From contig DVGO01000038.1 of assembly GCA_018712645.1 (NCBI GenBank), positions 1 through 64,000 of the forward strand: a DNA stretch of 64,000 nucleotides. The letters run 5' to 3'. Positions 58,485-64,000 of the stretch are shown here, in pieces (the first letter of the stretch is position 1; every line of letters starts with the position of its first letter). The position numbers and the translations under genes were made by a program. The DNA comes from Candidatus Faecousia faecavium. Its GTDB lineage: Bacteria > Bacillota > Clostridia > Oscillospirales > Oscillospiraceae. Below the pieces are notes generated by a model that was given only the letters and a program-made list of their open reading frames with translations, was not told the origin of the DNA and did not search any database.

Positions 58485-58539
58485 TAAAAAAGTAATAGTA
58501 ACCAAAGAAAAACTGTGCAGCAGCGATGGAAGAAGTCAT
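58471..58539 (-). CDS. aromatic amino acid leader peptide MTSSIAAAQFFFGYYYFFTPKK (not in ORF track)
   Basis: 22 codons with RBS AAGGAG upstream; FFF-G-YYY-FF control codons immediately ahead of pause hairpin/terminator. Confidence 0.88.
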   Translation of the reverse strand: MTSSIAAAQFFFGYYYFFTPKK

Positions 58540-58571
58540 AAGGATAATCTCCTTGTTCAGTAGCTGTGGAC

Positions 58572-58600
58572 ATTATACCACGGGAGGTGGAATAATGCAA
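58572..58600 (-). promoter_or_regulatory. aro operon promoter
   Basis: TTGCAT - 17 bp - TATAAT on minus strand upstream of the leader peptide. Confidence 0.75.
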
Positions 58601-58682
58601 GAGGGAATCGCGAAATCGGAAGAATTTTTGAAAAGACAGAAAAAAGACCGGCTCGCTCCGGCGAAACACGGGAGAGAACCGA

Positions 58683-59270
58683 TCAAATAGGAATTCCCAG
58701 CGTCCTTGCCAGGAACGGCTGTAGGAAAAACATCACGCCCAGGGTCAGAAAACAGACCAGAAACACCTCCCGCAAACTCCACTTTGGAGTGATACCGGGG
58801 AAGAGCCAGAATACAACCCGGGCGGCGCACCAGCCCAGTATGGTTCCAACGGTGTTCGTAATCAGGTCATTGACATCGGTGGCCCGGAAGGTAAAAATTT
58901 GCAGCAGTTCAATCAGCAGGGAAGCGCAGAAGCCGAACAGAACCGTCCAATGCAGTTTCCGGAACTTCTGGCAAAGGATGGGAAGCAAAAAGCCCAACGG
59001 CAGAAAAAGCGCCACATTCAGCAGGCTGGTAGTAGCGTCCGAAAACATATAGGCAAACGGCATGAGGTTCAGATTCAAATCAAAACGGACATAGGTGACG
59101 TTGGGAAGCCCCACCACTGCGTCCACTGCTGCCAGGTAGACAGAAAACACGACACACTCTGCCGTCCGCCGTAAGCAGCACGCCTTCCGCCAATTCAGAG
59201 CCAAAAAAATGGGAAACAGAATCAGAGCGGCAACACCGGCTTCCAGGCACATGGAAGAAATTCTGTGCAT
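58683..59270 (-). CDS. VanZ-like family protein
   Basis: Multi-TM; FDLNLNLMPFAYMFSDATTSLLNVALFLPLGFLLPIL..LLIELLQIFTFRATDVNDLITNTVGTILGW. Confidence 0.87.
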   Translation of the reverse strand: MHRISSMCLEAGVAALILFPIFLALNWRKACCLRRTAECVVFSVYLAAVDAVVGLPNVTYVRFDLNLNLMPFAYMFSDATTSLLNVALFLPLGFLLPILCQKFRKLHWTVLFGFCASLLIELLQIFTFRATDVNDLITNTVGTILGWCAARVVFWLFPGITPKWSLREVFLVCFLTLGVMFFLQPFLARTLGIPI

Positions 59271-59285
59271 TCCAGACCTCCGACC

Positions 59286-59837
59286 TCAGACTGCCGGCTT
59301 CGGCAGCAGCAGACCCACGACACTGCAGCAGGCATTCAGCGCAAACCGGGTATCGGTGTGGATGCTGGCTTCCAGCTTCTCATATTCCTTATGGAAGCTG
59401 TAAATTGCCTCCATCACGCTGCGGGCAACTCTGGGATTGACCTGAGGGTCGTCCTGCATGTACTGCAGGAAGTGCTCCTGAAGTTCCACTTCATAAACCC
59501 GATGATCCAGCAGATTGGTGGTAAAGGCATCATTATGGGCATAAGTAAAAGCGTCAGTGACGTAATGAATCAGCTTGCCCAGGGTATAGTAGTCAAACAG
59601 GTTCAGAGAACGCTTGTTCTCCAACCGGGTAGAGATACGGCGCATAAACCGGCGGGCGTTGCGGTAATTGTGACCGCGGAGCCACTGGAAATGCAAAGAT
59701 CCCTTCAGATATGTAATCGGGTTACGGTCCGGTTCCACACAGCCTACCAGAAAGGCTTTTACACAACGCTTCGGCGCGTCCTGCATATAACGCTCCGTCA
59801 GATACTGCCCCAGGCAGAGGTGGCTTTTTCCACGCAT
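59286..59837 (-). CDS. zinc-dependent phospholipase C-like family protein
   Basis: MRGKSHLCLGQYLTERYM...FLVGCVEPDRNPITYLKG..GKLIHYVTDAFTYAHND; His/Asp/Glu-rich helical motifs. Confidence 0.75.
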   Translation of the reverse strand: MRGKSHLCLGQYLTERYMQDAPKRCVKAFLVGCVEPDRNPITYLKGSLHFQWLRGHNYRNARRFMRRISTRLENKRSLNLFDYYTLGKLIHYVTDAFTYAHNDAFTTNLLDHRVYEVELQEHFLQYMQDDPQVNPRVARSVMEAIYSFHKEYEKLEASIHTDTRFALNACCSVVGLLLPKPAV

Positions 59838-59968
59838 GAGGGTGCCCCTTTCACACAGATTTATGCCAATTATAGCACATCGTTTCTGAAAATGTGTGAA
59901 CAACACAACAAATCAGAGATACAAATAACTTTACCCTGTATTACTCTGGTGTTTTTGTAAAAAATAAC

Positions 59969-60000
59969 GAAGCCGCCTGCTTCCCAGGCGGCTTCTTACG
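59969..60000. terminator. terminator
   Basis: AAGCCGCCTG-CTTCC-CAGGCGGCTT. Confidence 0.8.
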
Positions 60001-60001
60001 C

Positions 60002-62977
60002 TTATTCGGTGATAGTGAAGGGAACTTTCGCCACTGACATACCGTTAAAGTACAGATACAGTGCATAATCTCCGGGAGTTTCCGGAATTTTCGGTACGGT
60101 CAATTCTGCATAATGATAATCACCGGCATACCACAGATCCTTCCAGTAACGATTTTCCAGGGCGATGAGATCCGGCATCACATTGCCATAGCCGTCCTCG
60201 ATGACATACAAGATCTCCAGGGGGTATCCGGGAAGGTAAAAATCAGTGGTACCGTGCACTACCAGCGAAATGCCGTCACCAGGGGCAAACTCATCGGTAT
60301 AGACGTCGCTGCTCAGATCCTCAAATCGCCAGTTTTGCATTTCCGGTGTTTTCAGCAGCTGCACTTCCATTTTGTCAGCAGTAAGGGCATTCTCCAAGAA
60401 GGGCTCCGCCTCTGCAGTGGTGTAAGAATACACATTGCTGAACACGGAGGTTCCATCGGCGGCCTGCACTGTAAAGACATATTTGGCACTTGGCACGATG
60501 GGCTCGATTTCAGCGGAGGCATTGCTGCATTTGATCGTGTCGGAAACACTGCCGCCGTCAATGCTGTATGTCACCAGCCAGCCGCCTTCCGGCGCCGAAC
60601 CGGTGTACTCCCAACTGAGTTTCAGCACTTCCAGCTCCGGATCTTCATCGTTTGCCATGGTAAACTGGGTGATGTTGATGGGATTTGCGGTAATGCTGGT
60701 TTTTACCGGCTGGGTCATACCGGATGCCGTCACTTCAACCGTATAGCTGAAGGTGGGATCAATATCCGTAAAGCTCACCTGATTTTCGGTAGTGGTCAAC
60801 TGTGTGTCATAGCCGCTTTCACTGTAGCAGCGCACATTCCAGCTTTCAACCACCACATCACCGGGTACATTCCAACGGATGGTCATGTCATTGTTTCCGG
60901 TGGATGTGACAGTCAGATCTTTGGCAAGAATCAGGCGGGAAGGCATGTATTCCAGAACTGTTTCTCCGCTGACAGAGAGGGTGTCACCTGCGTCCAAGGT
61001 AAAGGTGTACATCTTACCAATGGACAAATTGGGAACCGAAACAGAGTGACCGGAGAAGGTCTGCACCTGCTCTTCTTCTCCTTCTGCCATATAACTCAGT
61101 GTCCAGGTTTCCGGCTCTTCGCCTTCCACCGTAAAGCTCAGAACCACGGAGCCATCCTCTTCACCGGCTGCAGGGGTGAAACTTAAAATGGTGGTGGTAG
61201 TATCAGTGGTGAAGATATCCGAAGTTTTTCCCACCAGCTCGTGGAACCCATCAATGGACAACTCAATGGAATACAGCGTATCCGGGGTCAGCCCGGTGAA
61301 GGTTGCCTGACCGTTCAGCACGCCCTGGGTCATGGTATTTCCCTGATTGTCTGAGCAGGTGACCTGAAGCAGGGCATCGTCCACATCCGAGTCAATGCTG
61401 ACGGTCAAAGATTGTTTGGTTCCGTCAATATCAATGTTACGGATGGTCTGTCGGTAGATATTTTGATAATACCAGTATCCGCCAAAACCAAACCCGGCCA
61501 GTATCAGAAGGACGATCAGTGTGGTCAGCAGTTTCTTTGCCAACTGTTTCCCACTTTGGTCGGCGAACTTTTTCGTAACCTTCCGTGGCTCAGAATCAGA
61601 TTCGTCCTCCATCAGCGGATCCCGGGGAATAGAACCGTCGTCGACATCGTCGGAATCTTCCTTTACAAAAGCGAATGGATCCGGCGGATCGGGAATCTCC
61701 GGCAGTACCACACCTTCTGGTGTCTCGTGTGCAATCAGGTCATCCGCTTTTTCCAAAATCCGGGATAGTTCATCCGACATTTCATGGGGGAGCAAGGTGT
61801 CCGCTTCCTCCAGATCCTCCGAATCTTCCGAATCAGGAGGTTCCTGTGGATTTTCCTCAGCATCGGGGGAAGCATCCGCTGCTTCCGGTGGGCTATCTTC
61901 CTCAGACGCTGCTTCGGGGGACAGGGATGTTTCATCCGATTGGGGGCTTTCTTCTTGAGGGCTTTCCTCGGACGCTGCCTGCTCCGGCGGGGAATCTGCG
62001 GATTCGGTGTCGGCAGGTGTGTCCTCCGGCTGCTGCTCTTTTGCCTGGGCTTCTTCAAATTCCAGGGGAAGATACGGGGTAATCGGCACGTCATTGACGG
62101 CATTTCTCTGCATGTAGGAAACCAGAGCCTGGCCCATGTCTTTCGGGTCTGTCCAGCGTTTTTCCGGGTCAGGATGGATGGCCTTCAAAATAATCTCCGC
62201 CAATTCATAGTCAGCATTGATTGGCGCGGCAATCGCCTCTTCTGAATCAGCCGCCGGGATGACAGGCAGCTGCCCTTCATTATATAGCTGGTAGAGAATC
62301 ATGCCCAACGCAAACGTATCGATGGTCAGACTCAGCGGCACCATGGGGTCGGAAAGTTCCGGCGGCGTGTAATCACTTCGGTATCGGTCTGGAATTGTGG
62401 CAAAGGTCAGTTCCCGGATGGGAATAAACCCAACATCACCGATCCGGTATTCCTTCTTTTCGGAAATAAAAATATTTGCCGGTTTCAAATCCACATATAT
62501 GTATCCGGCCTGACGGCATACCGACAATGCCGAACACAGATCCAGTCCTAAGTTGATTGCTTCCAAGTGGGTGACTTGATTGCGCCGGACGTATTTATCC
62601 AGAGAGCGCTTGTAACTGCCCAGCAGATACACTTCGTATCCCAGTCTGCGCCGGGTGATGGGTTCCATCTGCCAGCCCTCATAGGGAAGAAATCCTTCTA
62701 TTTTGGAAAGGGTGCTCAGGATTTTGGCTTCCTCCAGGATAGCCTCACCACTTTTGCGGAAATATTCCATCGCATCCGCAGGATCTTTATAGGCGCCTGC
62801 CAGCAGAAGGGCATCCATCTGAGCCTGGGTGGCAGGAATGGAGATAATCTTGACTATGTACTTTTGATCCGTATTCTCCTGGATGGCAGGACAGCAGATG
62901 ATGCCGTCATGACTGCTCATGGGACTGCCCATAAGGAAGCCGTCCAGCAAAGGAGAAATGGACTTGGGTTCTGACAA
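60002..62977 (-). CDS. transmembrane protein kinase-like protein with extracytoplasmic Fn3-like repeats
   Basis: TTG start (MSEPKSISPLLDG) after AAAGGAGGCGATCTG; kinase core GYIYVDLKPANIFISEKKEYRIGDVGF; acidic Pro/Glu/Ser linker; TM LIVLLILAGFGFGGYWYY; repeats of beta-sandwich type. Confidence 0.85.
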   Translation of the reverse strand: MSEPKSISPLLDGFLMGSPMSSHDGIICCPAIQENTDQKYIVKIISIPATQAQMDALLLAGAYKDPADAMEYFRKSGEAILEEAKILSTLSKIEGFLPYEGWQMEPITRRRLGYEVYLLGSYKRSLDKYVRRNQVTHLEAINLGLDLCSALSVCRQAGYIYVDLKPANIFISEKKEYRIGDVGFIPIRELTFATIPDRYRSDYTPPELSDPMVPLSLTIDTFALGMILYQLYNEGQLPVIPAADSEEAIAAPINADYELAEIILKAIHPDPEKRWTDPKDMGQALVSYMQRNAVNDVPITPYLPLEFEEAQAKEQQPEDTPADTESADSPPEQAASEESPQEESPQSDETSLSPEAASEEDSPPEAADASPDAEENPQEPPDSEDSEDLEEADTLLPHEMSDELSRILEKADDLIAHETPEGVVLPEIPDPPDPFAFVKEDSDDVDDGSIPRDPLMEDESDSEPRKVTKKFADQSGKQLAKKLLTTLIVLLILAGFGFGGYWYYQNIYRQTIRNIDIDGTKQSLTVSIDSDVDDALLQVTCSDNQGNTMTQGVLNGQATFTGLTPDTLYSIELSIDGFHELVGKTSDIFTTDTTTTILSFTPAAGEEDGSVVLSFTVEGEEPETWTLSYMAEGEEEQVQTFSGHSVSVPNLSIGKMYTFTLDAGDTLSVSGETVLEYMPSRLILAKDLTVTSTGNNDMTIRWNVPGDVVVESWNVRCYSESGYDTQLTTTENQVSFTDIDPTFSYTVEVTASGMTQPVKTSITANPINITQFTMANDEDPELEVLKLSWEYTGSAPEGGWLVTYSIDGGSVSDTIKCSNASAEIEPIVPSAKYVFTVQAADGTSVFSNVYSYTTAEAEPFLENALTADKMEVQLLKTPEMQNWRFEDLSSDVYTDEFAPGDGISLVVHGTTDFYLPGYPLEILYVIEDGYGNVMPDLIALENRYWKDLWYAGDYHYAELTVPKIPETPGDYALYLYFNGMSVAKVPFTITE

Positions 62978-63114
62978 ACAGATCGCCTCCTTTAACCAAA
63001 CTATCATAAAATAAAATAACAAAAAAAGCAATACTTTTGTAGTTGTATTCCGGGGAATTTTGTGTTATAATGTCGACCAATAATGGTGCAGTTATGTGTA
63101 CTGGAGGGATCCTG

Positions 63115-64000
63115 ATGAGTAAGATTATTTGTGATGTTTGCGGAACCAGTTATCCGGATACTGCGGAACAATGCCCCATTTGCGGTTGTTCCCGGGATTC
63201 TGCGGCAGATTTGCTGGAAGATGAACTGCTGATGGATGACTTTGATTCACCCAAAACAAAGAATGACCGCACCCCGTCCAGAAAGAAAAAGGAAATTTTT
63301 GACTTTGACGAAGTCAACAGTAGGCCCCGGCGGAGTCTGGAGGATGAGGATGATTCCTTGTTCGATGATGAAGAGGAAGAAGAAACCTATCAGTCCAATA
63401 CTTTTGTGGTGATTTTGCTGACGGTTTTGATTGCGGCGCTGCTTCTGGCTGCCGGCTTCCTGTTCTTCCGTTACTTCCTGCCGAATATGAACCAGCAGGG
63501 AACGGCGGAGACCACCTTGCCCCAGTTCATGCAGACAACGGCGGCTACAGATGCAACGGCCATTCCTTGTGAGAACCTGGTTATGACCAGTGCCCAGGAA
63601 GTGGTGCTGAACGAAGCTGGCGCCCGGTTCCTTCTGAATGTGGTGCCCAAGCCTGGTGATACTACAGATGCCCTGGTATTCACTTCCGGGGATGAAAGCA
63701 TTGCCACGGTTACCGATGACGGTCGGATTGAGGCAGTGGCAGAGGGCGAAACCGTGGTGACCATTACCTGCGGCCAGCAAAAGATTGAGGTTCCTGTCAA
63801 GGTTTCCTTTGAGGAGCCCACTGAGGCACCTACAACCGAAGCAACCCAGGCTCCGGATACGGCAGAAACCACCCCGGCCACCACACCGGAGACCGTTGCA
63901 CAGAATCAAGGCAGTTCGGGATTGAAGGATGTCACCCTGAAGCTGAAGAAGACCGATGTCATGTTGGGTGTTTATTACGAATTCCAGCTGCTTCTGGACT
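63115..64000 (+). CDS. zinc-ribbon, single-TM protein with Ig-like (Big_2-type) domain; runs off window end, not in ORF track
   Basis: ATG at 63115 after GGAGGGATCCTG; MSKIICDVCGTSYPDTAEQCPICGCSRD...VVILLTVLIAALLLAAGFLFFRYF...LVFTSGDESIATVTDDGRIEAVAEGETVVTITC. Confidence 0.88.
   Translation, partial: MSKIICDVCGTSYPDTAEQCPICGCSRDSAADLLEDELLMDDFDSPKTKNDRTPSRKKKEIFDFDEVNSRPRRSLEDEDDSLFDDEEEEETYQSNTFVVILLTVLIAALLLAAGFLFFRYFLPNMNQQGTAETTLPQFMQTTAATDATAIPCENLVMTSAQEVVLNEAGARFLLNVVPKPGDTTDALVFTSGDESIATVTDDGRIEAVAEGETVVTITCGQQKIEVPVKVSFEEPTEAPTTEATQAPDTAETTPATTPETVAQNQGSSGLKDVTLKLKKTDVMLGVYYEFQLLLD

Overview
This 64 kb window is from a Clostridia-type (Firmicutes) chromosome, apparently a gut Oscillospiraceae-like organism; that placement is inferred from gene content only. 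Most of it is core metabolism. (1) A minus-strand branched-chain amino acid operon ilvA-leuA-leuC-leuD-leuB-ilvB(partial) sits behind a T-box leader. (2) ilvE follows. (3) A complete plus-strand histidine operon runs yerC/TrpR-like-hisZ-G-D-C-B-H-A-F-IE. (4) Then come MATE, galE, a fluoride-riboswitch-controlled cation/proton antiporter, glgB with a basic repetitive tail, pstSCAB-phoU and tex. (5) tRNA-Ala(CGC) is followed by a 173-bp tandem repeat that re-uses the tRNA 3' end. (6) Next are PadR/HAAS, LRR, PpiC-type foldase, D-LDH, GtrA, a FtsX-type ABC transporter, a serine recombinase mini-island, a sigma/anti-sigma/lipoprotein module, galM and nrdD. (7) A complete minus-strand shikimate-Phe/Tyr operon aroF-tyrA-aroB-aroA-aroC-pheA-aroEK-aroQ follows. 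(8) The window ends with VanZ-like, phospholipase C-like, a Ser/Thr kinase and a zinc-ribbon/Ig-like protein. Two observations stand out. First, an unlisted 22-codon leader peptide (MTSSIAAAQFFFGYYYFFTPKK) lies with mutually exclusive hairpins ahead of the aro operon, which looks like a ribosome-mediated Phe/Tyr attenuator in a Firmicute. Second, the tRNA-Ala tail repeat array has structural covariation between copies and resembles the architecture of the E. coli tyrT 178-bp repeats. All calls come from reading the sequence; no database search was run.
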